Positions 6,931-16,228 of a DNA stretch of 53,398 nucleotides are shown in pieces. The DNA lies in the NCBI GenBank assembly GCA_937919165.1, contig CALFPO010000014.1, forward strand, positions 1 to 53,398, in the 5' to 3' direction. Under the pieces are notes generated by a model that saw only the letters and a list, made by a program, of their open reading frames with translations, did no database searches and was not told where the DNA came from. Positions within the stretch are counted from its first letter, which is position 1. Each line of letters begins with the position of its first letter. The stretch comes from an uncultured Bacillota bacterium (lineage in GTDB: Bacteria > Bacillota_I > Bacilli_A > Erysipelotrichales > Erysipelotrichaceae). The translations under genes and the position numbers were made by a program.

Positions 6931-8241
6931 ATGTTGAACGACACGATATGCGCAATTTCTACAGCTTTGAAAGATGGAGCTATTTCCATCGTCAGAATGT
7001 CAGGGGAAGATTCCTTTGACATCGTCAGACAGATAAGCGATGTCAAGGACATCAAGCCAAACACCATTGTCTATTCCCATATAAAGGATGAGGGAGAGAT
7101 CATCGATGAGGTGCTCATCTCGTTCTTTGAGAAGAACCGTTCCTATACAAGGGAAGAGATGGTCGAGATAAACTGTCATGGCGGAGTCTATGTGACTAGA
7201 CTTGTGCTTTCTTTGTTGCTGAAGAAGGGCTGCCGTCTGGCTGAGCCTGGCGAATTCACAAAGCGCGCATATCTCAACGGCAGAATCGATCTTAGTGTTG
7301 CCGATTCGATAAACGATCTGGTCAAGGCTGAGAATGCCATGCAGGCAAGAAGCGCCATCAGAGGCATCGACGGTTCAGTGGAAAGACTGCTTATGCCACT
7401 GATGGATGAGATGAAGGATGTCATTTCGATGATCGAGGTCAATATCGATTATCCAGAATATGAAGATGAGAAGCAGATGAGCAATGACGTAGTCAAGCCA
7501 TATCTTGAATCCTGGATAGGCAAGGGCAAGGAGATGGTCGATAAGGCTGAAAGATTCCGCACCGTTAAGGATGGCATCAGCACGGTCATCATCGGCAAGC
7601 CGAATGTCGGCAAGTCATCACTGCTCAATGCGCTTCTGGAGAAGGACAAGGCCATCGTGACGGAGATTGCCGGAACTACCAGGGATCTTGTGGAAGGCAA
7701 AGTCAGTCTCAAGAACATAACCCTCAATCTGATCGATACGGCTGGCATCAGAGAATCGGAAGACATGATCGAGAAGATCGGCATCGAGAAGTCAAAGAAG
7801 GCTCTGGAGGATGCGGAACTGGTCATTCTGGTGCTTGATTCCAGCGACATCGATGAGGAGGACGAGAAGCTGCTTGAGCTTTCCAAGGACAAGAACCGTC
7901 TCATCGTCTACAACAAGTCCGATCTTGCAAGACACGATGGCATCTGCATCTGCGCTAAGGACAACGATATCCATGAACTTGTTGACCATCTCAATGAGAT
8001 GTATAGGGATGATGTGAGTCTGGTGGATGAGGACATCTTGAACAATGAACGTCAGATTGCACTGATGAAAAGATGCGTTGAAGCCTTGGAAGAGATGCTT
8101 GAGCATATAGATGATGATGGCATGGATATGGTGGTTACCGACCTTGATGAAGCCTACCACTATCTATGCGAGATACTGGGAAAGGAATATCAGGAGGATC
8201 TGATCGACCATATGTTCAGGAACTTCTGTCTGGGCAAATGA
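6931..8241 (+). CDS. mnmE: tRNA uridine-5-carboxymethylaminomethyl modification GTPase
   Basis: MnmE (TrmE) works with MnmG to install the carboxymethylaminomethyl group on wobble U34 of several tRNAs. The 436-aa length is close to the usual 450-460. The N-terminal tetrahydrofolate-binding domain (about 1-120), helical domain and inserted G domain are in order: G1 GKPNVGKSS near 222-230, G3 DTAG near 269-272, G4 NKSD near 328-331. The C-terminal CxGK signature is present as FCLGK at the very end. MnmG is not in this window. The start looks leaderless. It heads an operon with tatD, which overlaps its stop codon. Confidence 0.97.
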   Translation: MLNDTICAISTALKDGAISIVRMSGEDSFDIVRQISDVKDIKPNTIVYSHIKDEGEIIDEVLISFFEKNRSYTREEMVEINCHGGVYVTRLVLSLLLKKGCRLAEPGEFTKRAYLNGRIDLSVADSINDLVKAENAMQARSAIRGIDGSVERLLMPLMDEMKDVISMIEVNIDYPEYEDEKQMSNDVVKPYLESWIGKGKEMVDKAERFRTVKDGISTVIIGKPNVGKSSLLNALLEKDKAIVTEIAGTTRDLVEGKVSLKNITLNLIDTAGIRESEDMIEKIGIEKSKKALEDAELVILVLDSSDIDEEDEKLLELSKDKNRLIVYNKSDLARHDGICICAKDNDIHELVDHLNEMYRDDVSLVDEDILNNERQIALMKRCVEALEEMLEHIDDDGMDMVVTDLDEAYHYLCEILGKEYQEDLIDHMFRNFCLGK

Positions 8242-8999
8242 TGAACTGGCTTGATTCGCATTGTCACATAAATGATGCAGCCTTCAGGGATGATCTTGAT
8301 GATGTGCTCTTGAATATGAAAAAGGCAGAGGTCACAAAAGCCATGATCATCTCTTCATATATCAATGACTATCGCTTTGGGCTTGGCATAGATGATCCGA
8401 AGATATCTTTTGGGCATGCCTTGGGAATCTATCCTGGCGATGCGAATGATGTCGATGAAGCAAAGATCGAAGAGTTTTTCAAGCTGATGAAGGAAGATGA
8501 ATGTGCAGCTATCGGTGAGATAGGCCTTGATTATCACTGGGACAAGGACAGCAAGGATAGGCAGAAGGAGATCTTCATAAGGCAGATCGAATATGCAGAT
8601 AAGCTGAACAAGCCGATCATTGTCCATACCAGAGATGCGATTCAGGATACCTTCGATATCATGAAGGCTCATAAGACAAAAGGTGTGCTCCACTGCTACA
8701 GCGACAGCGCCGAGATGGCAAAGGAGTTCATTAAGCTTGGCTACTACATTTCCATCAGCGGCACGATCACTTGGAAGAATGCCAGGCAGGCGCTTGAGGT
8801 CATCAGGGTTGTTCCGCTGGATAGGCTTCTTATCGAAACTGATTGTCCATATCTGACGCCTGCGCCAAATCGCGGAAAGCGCAATGAGCCATCGTATGTC
8901 GTGTATACAGGAAAGAAGATATGCGAGGAGCTAGAGATTGATGAGGAGCTCTTCAAGAGACAGATAAATGAGAATTACTCCCAGCTGTTTGGGTTATAA
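8238..8999 (+). CDS. tatD: TatD family metal-dependent hydrolase
   Basis: TatD-family TIM-barrel metal-dependent nuclease, implicated in other bacteria in DNA repair and 3'-5' exonuclease activity. The metal ligands are visible: DSHCH at residues 6-10, GEIGLDYHW (Glu near 94), HTRDA, HCYS near residue 152, and ETDCPYLTP near 204-212. Length 253 aa is typical. ATG 8238 overlaps the mnmE stop as ATGA, with a second in-frame ATG at 8241; either is possible. An open frame extends further upstream inside mnmE but would not add family sequence. Confidence 0.95.
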   Translation: MMNWLDSHCHINDAAFRDDLDDVLLNMKKAEVTKAMIISSYINDYRFGLGIDDPKISFGHALGIYPGDANDVDEAKIEEFFKLMKEDECAAIGEIGLDYHWDKDSKDRQKEIFIRQIEYADKLNKPIIVHTRDAIQDTFDIMKAHKTKGVLHCYSDSAEMAKEFIKLGYYISISGTITWKNARQALEVIRVVPLDRLLIETDCPYLTPAPNRGKRNEPSYVVYTGKKICEELEIDEELFKRQINENYSQLFGL

Positions 9000-9000
9000 T
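8995..9000 (+). promoter_or_regulatory. -10 element for the 9024 gene
   Basis: TATAAT overlaps the tatD stop codon. ATG 9024 follows with GGAGG in between, so this is a leadered internal promoter. The -35 is weak. Confidence 0.45.
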
Positions 9001-9023
9001 GATATTAGTTTTGGAGGATACTT

Positions 9024-9788
9024 ATGGGCTACGTATTTTATGGAATTCTATTTGGTGTTCTGGCATTCATCATCGTCAAGAATGTCAGGCTTTTCAAGCG
9101 TTTCAAGCATAACAAGGAATATGTCGAATGCTACAAGGATATGCTGAACAATGAAGACCATGGATACGAGAGAATCTGCAGGTTCGTTGAGGGCGAAAGC
9201 TCAAGCGAATTCATGAACAAGGGCAGATTGCTGAAGATCTATGCTGAACTGTCTAACGATATCGACTGCAAGAAGACGATCGAAGAGCTTGATCTGCATG
9301 ATCTTTTCTATGTGAAGGGCAATGTATCCGCTGAACAGGTAAACATCAATTCTGATTCGTTCATCTGGATGGCCATGATAATAGCCAAGGCCAGAAGCAT
9401 GTCGCGCTTTGATGTTGTGGATATGCTGAGCGAAAAGCTAAAGGCCTATGATGAGAAGCTTTGCAGACACCTTGAATATGCGACAGTGCTTTCTGTCCAT
9501 GACGCCGTAAAAGAAGAAGGAGATAGAGGCATCGCTTTCTTCAATGCCTTGCTTAATGGCGAGTATCTTGACTATGTCTATGACAAGAATCTGATTGGCG
9601 TCTTCAAGCGTATGGCAGCTGCTACTTTGGCCTATTTAGGTGAGGTATTGGATGAATTCTTTGACTCGGATCTGCACAGCTTTGCGACGACTGTTGTCGG
9701 TAAGAACTATATGAAGGATCTGGGAATCATTGAGAGATATCCCGCTCTTGAAGAAGCGGTTAAAGAGGAAGATACAAACAAGGAATGA
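9024..9788 (+). CDS. Hypothetical protein with one N-terminal membrane segment, 254 aa
   Basis: Not recognised. Residues about 2-20 (GYVFYGILFGVLAFIIV) form a single membrane anchor followed by basic residues, so the rest is probably cytoplasmic. The soluble part is helical, with a repeat-like character (DKNLIGVFKRMAAATLAYLGEVLDEFF) that might be TPR-like. A clear GGAGG precedes ATG 9024. The gene overlaps pth by 4 nt, so it is cotranscribed with pth-mfd-rqcP; its function cannot be deduced from that. Confidence 0.75.
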   Translation: MGYVFYGILFGVLAFIIVKNVRLFKRFKHNKEYVECYKDMLNNEDHGYERICRFVEGESSSEFMNKGRLLKIYAELSNDIDCKKTIEELDLHDLFYVKGNVSAEQVNINSDSFIWMAMIIAKARSMSRFDVVDMLSEKLKAYDEKLCRHLEYATVLSVHDAVKEEGDRGIAFFNALLNGEYLDYVYDKNLIGVFKRMAAATLAYLGEVLDEFFDSDLHSFATTVVGKNYMKDLGIIERYPALEEAVKEEDTNKE

Positions 9789-10342
9789 AACTGATTGTTG
9801 GTCTAGGAAATCCCGGAAAGCAATACGATAAAACTCGACATAACGCGGGTTTTTTCGTTGTCGATAAGGTAGCTGAAAAGCTGGGCGTTGACTTCGACAA
9901 GAGCAAGTGCAAGGCCATCTACGGCATCTATAGGCACAAGGGCGAGAAGATCATCATCGCCAAGCCACAGACGTTCATGAATCTAAGCGGCGAGAGCGTT
10001 TTAAGCCTTCTGAAGTTCTATGATATGGATATCGATGATCTGATCGTCATCCACGATGACATGGATCTGCCTTTGGGCAAGCTGCGTCTGCGCAGACAGG
10101 GTTCTTCAGCAGGCCAGAAGGGCATGGGGAACATCATCGATCTGCTTGGCACTTCAGAAATCAAGCGCATCAGGATGGGCATATCCAAGGACGAGAAGAT
10201 CGATACCATCAACTGGGTTCTTGGACATTTTTCCGCTGAAGAGATGAAGATATTCGATGAGGCTGCAGACAAGGCGGCTGAAGCGGTCATATATGGCTTC
10301 AATCATGATTTCGAAGATGTGATGAACAAGTACAACAGATGA
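9785..10342 (+). CDS. pth: Peptidyl-tRNA hydrolase
   Basis: Releases peptides from peptidyl-tRNA that drops off ribosomes. The 185-aa protein shows GLGNPGKQYDKTRHNAGF at residues 6-23 with catalytic His19, Asn and the DDMDLPLGKLRLR segment (Asp near 93), and GHNGLK-region equivalent SSAGQKGMGNI, in which the usual His-Asn is replaced by Gln-Lys. It overlaps both neighbours by 4 nt (ATGA). The pth-mfd order is conserved in Firmicutes. Confidence 0.96.
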   Translation: MKLIVGLGNPGKQYDKTRHNAGFFVVDKVAEKLGVDFDKSKCKAIYGIYRHKGEKIIIAKPQTFMNLSGESVLSLLKFYDMDIDDLIVIHDDMDLPLGKLRLRRQGSSAGQKGMGNIIDLLGTSEIKRIRMGISKDEKIDTINWVLGHFSAEEMKIFDEAADKAAEAVIYGFNHDFEDVMNKYNR

Positions 10343-13300
10343 AGCATTTAGATTTGCTTAAGGATATAGAGAAGATAGCGAATGATGACAATCATTCTTT
10401 TTTAAGTCATAGCTCGCTTATCGAAGAGGCTATCAAGATAGCGATCAGAGCCTATAGAAGCGATAGGCCAATCATCGTCGTCAAAGAAAACAGCTACATG
10501 ATAAGCAGGCTGAAGGACATCCTGCTTTCCTATTTCGATGATGATGAGATGACAGCCTATCTGCCGGAAGAATCATTGCGTGCTGAAGAGATTGCCTCTT
10601 CATTCGAGAACAGGGCAGCAAGACTCAATAGCCTCTACAGCATCATCCACAGCAAGAACCTGAAGCTCATACTCACTTCGCCTTATGGCATGATTCGCCA
10701 TCTTCCAGATAGAAAACAGCTTGAAGAGAGCATCATCCATATCGCCAAGGATCAGCAGCTTGATAAGCAGGAGCTGCTGGAAATGCTAGAGCGGCTTGGC
10801 TATGAGAAGACTTCCCATGTAGAGACGCCGATGACCTACGCATCCAGAGGCTACATCGTCGATGTCTACAGCATCAACTATGAATACCCTTTGCGTATCG
10901 AATTCTTTGACGATGTCGTCGATTCTATCCGTTTCTTCGACAACAACTCTCAGCGCACATTGAAGATACTTGATGAATGCGATATCTGCTTTGCCAAGGA
11001 TGTCTTCTTCTCTGATGAGGAGAAGCAATATCTTAAGGATAATGTCGAGATACTCTCTGGCCAGATGGAGCTGGAGATGGAATATATCAATGCGGATGTC
11101 TATCGCCAATCGCAGTATTTCTATTATGCCTATTTTGCGAAAAGCCATCTGAAGGACTATGTCGGTGAGCACTATCTTTATCTTTCCGATAAGGAGAAGA
11201 TCGATTCTCATCTGAAGATGCTTACTGATGAGACGGTTGCCTATATCCAGGAGATGCACGAGGAGAATAAGCTTCCTTTACGTTTCTATGTCTACAGTGA
11301 ATTCAATAGAGAGATAGCTGATGAAAAGGTCATTCTTGGCGAGCCGTTCAAGAAGGCACCAGCCATTCAGGAAATCGATCTGCCTTACGGCAATATCGAC
11401 TACATCATCAGTGTTGTCAACGGCCAGCACAGCAGATACAAGCTGATTGTCGTTGATGACAAGCAGGCTGAAGAGGTCATCAATTCGCTCATCAGGCAAG
11501 GTCTGGCCTACAGAATCTATGATGATGAGCTCCACGAAGGAATAAATGTATCATATGGCAAGATGTTTGGCGGATTCGAGGTCGAGAAGCTTGAGCTATC
11601 CGTCTATACAGCCAAGGAACTATACAGAACCCGTTTCCATACAGGACGTTTTGCGAACCGCTATGGCGAGGCCCGCAGCCTCAATTCCTACGAGGAACTC
11701 AAGCAAGGCGACTATGTCGTTCATGACCAATATGGCATTGGCCAGTATGTCTGCATCGAGAAGCGCATGGTCAATGGCATCGAATGCGACTATCTCAAGA
11801 TCATCTATAAGGGAAATGATGAACTGCTTGTGCCGCTGTCGCAGTTCTCGCTGGTAAGGAAATATGTATCCAAGGAAGGAGCTGTTCCTAAGCTTCATCG
11901 TCTGGGTTCGAAGGAATGGGTTGAGACCAAGCGCAAGGTTGAGGAAAGCGTCAACGATATTGCTGAGCGTCTGATTGAGCTCTATGCGACAAGAGATACG
12001 GACATTGGCTTTGCGTTCTCCAAGGACAGCGAGATGCAGAAGGAATTCGAGGATACCTTTGAGTATGAGCTTACCAAGGACCAGGCTGTTGCCATCAGAG
12101 AAGTCAAGGAAGATATGGAGAAGCCTAAACCGATGGATAGGCTGCTTTGTGGTGATGTCGGCTTCGGCAAGACGGAAGTTGCCATCAGAGCTGCCTTCAA
12201 GGCGGTCAATGACGACAAGCAGGTAGCATATCTATGCCCGACAACTGTCCTGTCTTCTCAGCACTACAAGACCTTCAAGAAGCGCTTCAAGGACTTTCCG
12301 GTTAGAGTCGAGCTTCTGAATCGCTATGCGACGCCTGAACAGCAGCGAAACATCATCGCCGATGTAAAGGAAGGCAAGGTCGACATTCTGATCGGCACCC
12401 ACCGCATTCTGTCCAAGGATATCGAATTCAAGGATCTGGGTCTGCTTATCATCGATGAGGAACAGCGTTTTGGCGTTGAACACAAGGAAAGGATCAAGGA
12501 ACTGAAGAACTCTATCGACGTTCTCTCCTTGAGTGCGACCCCTATTCCAAGAACTCTGCAGATGTCGCTGATCGGCATCCGTGGCTTATCGACCTTGGAT
12601 ACGCCGCCGCAGAACCGCTATCCGGTTCAGACCTATGTTGTCCATAAATCGGACAATCTGATTGAAGAGGTCATCATGCGTGAGCTTGAGCGCAATGGCC
12701 AGGTCTTCTATCTTTTCAATAATGTCGATTTCATCCATTCAGTTGCCCGCAAGATCGAGAATAGGATTCCTTATGCCCGTGTCGGCGTGGCACATGGCCA
12801 GATGAACAGAGATGAGATTGAGGATGTCATGTACAGGTTCTACAGCAATGAGATCAATGTGCTTATCTGTACAACCATCATTGAGACGGGTCTTGATATC
12901 CCTAACGCCAATACCATCATAATCGACAATGCCCAGAACTTTGGCTTATCGCAGTTATATCAGATCAAGGGAAGAGTCGGAAGGTCGGATCGTGTAGCCT
13001 ATGCCTATCTGATGATTCCGGAGAAGAAACAGCTTAATGAGAACTCCATCAAGCGTCTTGAGGCCATCAAGGAATTTGCGTCGCTTGGTTCAGGATACAA
13101 GATCGCAATGCGCGACCTTACCATTCGTGGCGCTGGCGACCTTCTGGGCGACAAGCAGTCGGGCTTCATCGACAATGTCGGCCTTGATCTGTATATGGCT
13201 ATGCTGAACAAGGCCATCAGGACCAAGAAAGGCGAAGAGGTAGAAGAGAAGGAAGTCAAGCCTAATGTCAACATTCCGATCTCCAGCTATCTGCCTGATA

Positions 13301-13713
13301 GCTTCGAAAGCAATGACTATGACAAGCTGTCCCTTTATCATGAACTGGATGATATCGAAAGCAAGGAAGAGCTGCTCAACTACTATCTCAAGATCGTCGA
13401 TGAGTATGGCAAGCTCCCGAAGGTGGTTGAGGCTCTGTTTGAAAAGAAGCGTCTTGAGCTTCTGGTCAACCTCAGTCTGGTCGACAAGGTCAGCAACCAT
13501 AACGGCGTCTTCAAGATCATCCTTTCCAAGGAGTATTCCGATAGCATCGATGGCGTCAAGCTCTTCGAATACTGCAACTCCTTGTCCAAGGATCTGAATA
13601 TCGGATACAAGATGAACAGACTGGAGGTTTCGATCTCCAACCAGAAGGACAGCATTGGCAAGATACTGAAACTGGTGGATAATTTAGATAAGCTGGTGAA
13701 AGATGAGAATTGA
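10339..13713 (+). CDS. mfd: Transcription-repair coupling factor
   Basis: Mfd removes stalled RNA polymerase from DNA lesions and recruits UvrA. At 1124 aa it is near the normal length. In order: UvrB-like N-terminal module (about 1-330), RNA-polymerase-interacting domain around GDYVVHDQYGIGQYV (near 455-470), RecG-like motor with Walker A GDVGFGKTE near 604-612, DEEQ box near 703-706, SATPIPRTL, and the RecG-like TRG segment. The C-terminal UvrA-mimic domain (about 980-1124) is present. It overlaps pth by 4 nt and rqcP by 11 nt. Confidence 0.97.
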   Translation: MKHLDLLKDIEKIANDDNHSFLSHSSLIEEAIKIAIRAYRSDRPIIVVKENSYMISRLKDILLSYFDDDEMTAYLPEESLRAEEIASSFENRAARLNSLYSIIHSKNLKLILTSPYGMIRHLPDRKQLEESIIHIAKDQQLDKQELLEMLERLGYEKTSHVETPMTYASRGYIVDVYSINYEYPLRIEFFDDVVDSIRFFDNNSQRTLKILDECDICFAKDVFFSDEEKQYLKDNVEILSGQMELEMEYINADVYRQSQYFYYAYFAKSHLKDYVGEHYLYLSDKEKIDSHLKMLTDETVAYIQEMHEENKLPLRFYVYSEFNREIADEKVILGEPFKKAPAIQEIDLPYGNIDYIISVVNGQHSRYKLIVVDDKQAEEVINSLIRQGLAYRIYDDELHEGINVSYGKMFGGFEVEKLELSVYTAKELYRTRFHTGRFANRYGEARSLNSYEELKQGDYVVHDQYGIGQYVCIEKRMVNGIECDYLKIIYKGNDELLVPLSQFSLVRKYVSKEGAVPKLHRLGSKEWVETKRKVEESVNDIAERLIELYATRDTDIGFAFSKDSEMQKEFEDTFEYELTKDQAVAIREVKEDMEKPKPMDRLLCGDVGFGKTEVAIRAAFKAVNDDKQVAYLCPTTVLSSQHYKTFKKRFKDFPVRVELLNRYATPEQQRNIIADVKEGKVDILIGTHRILSKDIEFKDLGLLIIDEEQRFGVEHKERIKELKNSIDVLSLSATPIPRTLQMSLIGIRGLSTLDTPPQNRYPVQTYVVHKSDNLIEEVIMRELERNGQVFYLFNNVDFIHSVARKIENRIPYARVGVAHGQMNRDEIEDVMYRFYSNEINVLICTTIIETGLDIPNANTIIIDNAQNFGLSQLYQIKGRVGRSDRVAYAYLMIPEKKQLNENSIKRLEAIKEFASLGSGYKIAMRDLTIRGAGDLLGDKQSGFIDNVGLDLYMAMLNKAIRTKKGEEVEEKEVKPNVNIPISSYLPDSFESNDYDKLSLYHELDDIESKEELLNYYLKIVDEYGKLPKVVEALFEKKRLELLVNLSLVDKVSNHNGVFKIILSKEYSDSIDGVKLFEYCNSLSKDLNIGYKMNRLEVSISNQKDSIGKILKLVDNLDKLVKDEN

Positions 13714-13966
13714 CAAATATCTTAAGGTAGCACGAATCCTGAAAAGACGAGAGATCGGCAAGCAATTGGCGCTTAGCGAGCGTCTTTTCATCAATGGCAG
13801 ACTGGCAAAGGCTTCAAGCGAAGTAAAGGCGGGAGACCTTGTAACGATCGTTTTCGGGCATCGCGAGATCACGGTCAAGGTTAAGGAAATAAGGGAATCA
13901 GCCTCTAAGGAGCAGGCTTTCCTGATGTACGAGGTTGTTGAAGAGAAAAAAGAAGATATAATATAG
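13703..13966 (+). CDS. rqcP: S4-domain ribosome quality control factor RqcP-like
   Basis: An 87-aa S4 RNA-binding protein (RIDKYLKVARILKRREIGKQ, then FINGRLAKASSEVKAGD) of the YabO/Hsp15-like type. In B. subtilis the equivalent, RqcP, helps RqcH add Ala tails to nascent chains on split 50S subunits. Its place directly after mfd and before divIC matches the Firmicute yabO position. The start overlaps the mfd end by 11 nt. Its last codons contain the TATAAT predicted to drive the next gene. Confidence 0.85.
   Translation: MRIDKYLKVARILKRREIGKQLALSERLFINGRLAKASSEVKAGDLVTIVFGHREITVKVKEIRESASKEQAFLMYEVVEEKKEDII
13935..13962 (+). promoter_or_regulatory. Promoter inside rqcP placed for a leaderless divIC start
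   Basis: TTGTTG (13935-13940), 16-nt spacer, TATAAT (13957-13962), then 6 nt to ATG 13969. No SD precedes that ATG. Confidence 0.5.
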
Positions 13967-13968
13967 TC

Positions 13969-14274
13969 ATGGCCACAAAGAAGAAAAAGACAAAGAAGAA
14001 GAATATCGCTGTGAAGCTGCTTTCCATCGTCCTGATAGCATTGGCAATCGGCTTTTTCGGCAATGTCCTTAAACAGATATACGATATGTTCTCATTGCAG
14101 AAGCAGGCAGCCCTGGTGGAAAGGGAGCTGCAGGCTCTGAAGGATGAGAACGCTTCGCTTACATCGACAAAAGAGAAGCTTGAAGATCCTAACTACATCC
14201 AGACATATGCCAGAGGAGAATACATGTTCTCCAAGGGCGATGAGAAGATCTTCTATCTGCCTTCATCAGAGTAG
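13969..14274 (+). CDS. divIC: Septum formation initiator DivIC/FtsB-like
   Basis: A small bitopic division protein that bridges DivIB/FtsQ and FtsL in the divisome. The 101-aa sequence has a Lys-rich cytoplasmic N-terminus (KKKKTKKKN), one membrane segment (about 14-33), a coiled coil (about 40-72) and the family ending YIQTYARGEYMFSKGDEKIFYLP. Gene order after mfd and rqcP supports DivIC. It lies 2 nt after the rqcP stop and has no SD; a -10 located in rqcP suggests a leaderless transcript in addition to readthrough. Confidence 0.9.
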   Translation: MATKKKKTKKKNIAVKLLSIVLIALAIGFFGNVLKQIYDMFSLQKQAALVERELQALKDENASLTSTKEKLEDPNYIQTYARGEYMFSKGDEKIFYLPSSE

Positions 14275-14292
14275 CGGGACATCCTGCTTTTT
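14273..14292 (+). terminator. Terminator after divIC
   Basis: AGCGGGA (14273-14279) pairs with TCCTGCT (14282-14288) with one G-T pair, followed by a T-run. It closes the pth-mfd-rqcP-divIC block. Confidence 0.75.
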
Positions 14293-14353
14293 AATTGAAT
14301 ACAGCTAGGTGAAGAGGTCTTTCTTGCGAACAATTAAGTGAGGAAGATCTTTT

Positions 14354-14545
14354 ATGATAATTGTAAGCGCAACAGATATGAAGAATAGTTTTGGCCACTA
14401 TCTCAAACTTCTGAAAAGTGAAGGCGAGATCATGATTGAGAAGCATGGCATCATCATCGCCAGGATAAGTTCCATCGATAAGGAAGAGGATTCTTTGAGC
14501 GAATCGATCATCGGCATGCTAAGGAAGGATGAAGTAGATGATTAG
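14354..14545 (+). CDS. Phd/YefM-type antitoxin
   Basis: A 63-aa protein with the Phd/YefM N-terminal DNA-binding fold: MIIVSATDMKNSFGHYLKLL, then IMIEKHGIIIARISSI, and a short acidic C-terminus that would wrap around the toxin. GAGGAAG precedes the ATG. It overlaps the downstream PIN gene by 8 nt, the classic antitoxin-toxin order. Such antitoxins usually repress their own operon; no clear operator dyad is visible. Confidence 0.8.
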   Translation: MIIVSATDMKNSFGHYLKLLKSEGEIMIEKHGIIIARISSIDKEEDSLSESIIGMLRKDEVDD

Positions 14546-14948
14546 GGCATTTCTTGACGATGGTCTGATAAAGGATATCCTGTTCAAGGAAGGCTCCTAT
14601 GATGAGGCTTGCAGGATCATGGCTATGGCAGAAAAGGGTGAGTTTGAGGGATGGATTTCAAGCCTACTTTTTGTGGAACTGTCAGGATACGCAAGCGAAG
14701 ATCAGCTAAGAAAGATATATGCCATCCTGGCAAGAACCTTAAGGATATGCGACCTGAACGTTAGCGATCTGCGCAAAGCGATGCGAAGTCAGGACATTAG
14801 GAAAGGCATTGCCATGTCTTTAGCAAGGAAGGCGAAGGCAAATTTCATCATAAGCGAGGATACAAAAGGTTTCATTAATAGTAGAATAGAGGTGATGAAG
14901 CCGGCTTTGTTTCTGGCTAGATTAGAGAATGGAAAAGAAGACAAATAG
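14538..14948 (+). CDS. PIN-domain toxin (VapC-like), possibly degenerate active site
   Basis: A 136-aa PIN-domain protein, presumed ribonuclease toxin partnered with the 14354 antitoxin. Visible PIN elements: RAFLDDGLIKDILF at the N-terminus (Asp7/Asp8), SLLFVELSGY with the central Glu, and NFIISEDTKGF for the last acidic site. In place of the common D-x-E-D-A motif it reads DIRKGIA, so one acidic metal ligand may be missing. It overlaps the Nudix gene by 20 nt, which means the toxin is transcribed with downstream housekeeping genes. Confidence 0.7.
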   Translation: MIRAFLDDGLIKDILFKEGSYDEACRIMAMAEKGEFEGWISSLLFVELSGYASEDQLRKIYAILARTLRICDLNVSDLRKAMRSQDIRKGIAMSLARKAKANFIISEDTKGFINSRIEVMKPALFLARLENGKEDK

Positions 14949-15456
14949 AGAAGAGATATATGATGGCAAAGTCATCCATGTCGTGAAGGACAGCGTTGAG
15001 CTTGATGATGGCAGCAGAGCACTTAGGGAAGTAGTTCTGCATAATGGTGGCATATGCATTGGCTTGAATAGAGATGGCAGATACGCAATGGTCAGGCAGT
15101 ACCGCTATGCCCAGGGCAAGATGATGTATGAGTTTCCTGCCGGAAAGATCGAAAAGGGTGAAGATCCCGATGAGGCTATCCTTAGGGAAAGCGTCGAAGA
15201 GACCGGCTATGAGGCCATCGATGTCATCAGGCTTGGCCAGATGATTCCGACCTGTGGCTACAGCAGCGAGATCATCTATCTTTATCATGGAAGGGCCGGC
15301 AAGGAATGTGGCCAGCATCTTGATGCCGATGAAAGAATCGATGTCTCTTGGCATACGCTTGATGAGATAAGGGATATGGTCAAAAAAGGCTTGATAGATG
15401 ACGGCAAGACCATGGCTCTTCTTTATAGAATGGAATTGGAAAATATCGATGAGTAA
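14929..15456 (+). CDS. ADP-ribose pyrophosphatase-like Nudix hydrolase
   Basis: A 175-aa Nudix hydrolase, most like bacterial NudF/ADP-ribose pyrophosphatase, which would recycle ADP-ribose and related sugar nucleotides in the cytoplasm. The Nudix box is complete from about residue 71: GKIEKGE, seven residues, then RESVEETGY. The upstream VRQYRYAQGKMMYEFPAGK segment is typical of ADPRase. The start at 14929 overlaps the PIN toxin. The following gene overlaps its stop by 8 nt. Confidence 0.9.
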   Translation: MEKKTNREEIYDGKVIHVVKDSVELDDGSRALREVVLHNGGICIGLNRDGRYAMVRQYRYAQGKMMYEFPAGKIEKGEDPDEAILRESVEETGYEAIDVIRLGQMIPTCGYSSEIIYLYHGRAGKECGQHLDADERIDVSWHTLDEIRDMVKKGLIDDGKTMALLYRMELENIDE

Positions 15457-16228
15457 CTTTTATGAACTTGTGAATGGCTTGAATGAGAAAAGCAACGTTG
15501 AGGAATATTTCAATAGCTTTTTCACGAAGGTCAATTTCAAGAATTATGAGCTTGAAGGTGCCCAGAGCGATCAGAAGAAGGCCATAAAGGTGATGTTTGA
15601 ATCGAAGAAGGGTCTGCTTGAAAGGAGCGAGGAGGCTTTTTCCTACAATCCTTTCTGCAAGGAAGCCTTCTTTGTATATATGATGCTTAGCGAGGATGCC
15701 TTTCTGGATATGCGTTTCAGAGCCTATTATGACCAGATAAACAGCTATGGCGAACTTTCGGAATACGACAAGGAATGTTTCATCGTCATCCTGGATTTCT
15801 ATGTGGAGTTCATGCTGGATATCCATAACGTCTCTACAGCCATCAAGGTGCAGAAGATGATAATGCGCCTATGCGGAAGCAATGACCAGAAGATGATTTC
15901 GCGGATGGCTTTCATGTACTATACCGTTGAGGATGATGAGGAATTCTATAGATTATATCTGAACAATGAATTCGATCTGTATTGCTACATCCTGCTTATC
16001 GTGACGCTGCTTAAGCACGATGAGGAAAAGAAGGCTGAGGATGTCTTGCAGGATATGTTTGAGAAATATCCATATGCATCGTATATCGACCATCTGTGGG
16101 ATCTTGACTATGACGATCCTGAACAGAAGGAATTCTATGAGGTCATCGAAGACTGCTTCGATGAGATAAGCAGTGTGCCTTGCTTCTTCTCCTGGTGCAA
16201 TGAATTGAGAGAGAAGTATGTCAAATAG
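15449..16228 (+). CDS. Hypothetical helical protein, 259 aa
   Basis: Not recognised. ATG 15449 (MSNFYELVNGLNEKSN) overlaps the Nudix stop by 8 nt and is preferred over an in-frame start at 15398. The sequence is all-helical, acidic and rich in aromatic residues, with stretches compatible with degenerate TPR repeats (RMAFMYYTVEDDEEFYRLYL; LVTLLKHDEEKKAEDVLQ). There is no membrane segment. It overlaps the next gene (queT) by 11 nt, so it is cotranscribed with the Nudix and QueT genes. Confidence 0.75.
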   Translation: MSNFYELVNGLNEKSNVEEYFNSFFTKVNFKNYELEGAQSDQKKAIKVMFESKKGLLERSEEAFSYNPFCKEAFFVYMMLSEDAFLDMRFRAYYDQINSYGELSEYDKECFIVILDFYVEFMLDIHNVSTAIKVQKMIMRLCGSNDQKMISRMAFMYYTVEDDEEFYRLYLNNEFDLYCYILLIVTLLKHDEEKKAEDVLQDMFEKYPYASYIDHLWDLDYDDPEQKEFYEVIEDCFDEISSVPCFFSWCNELREKYVK

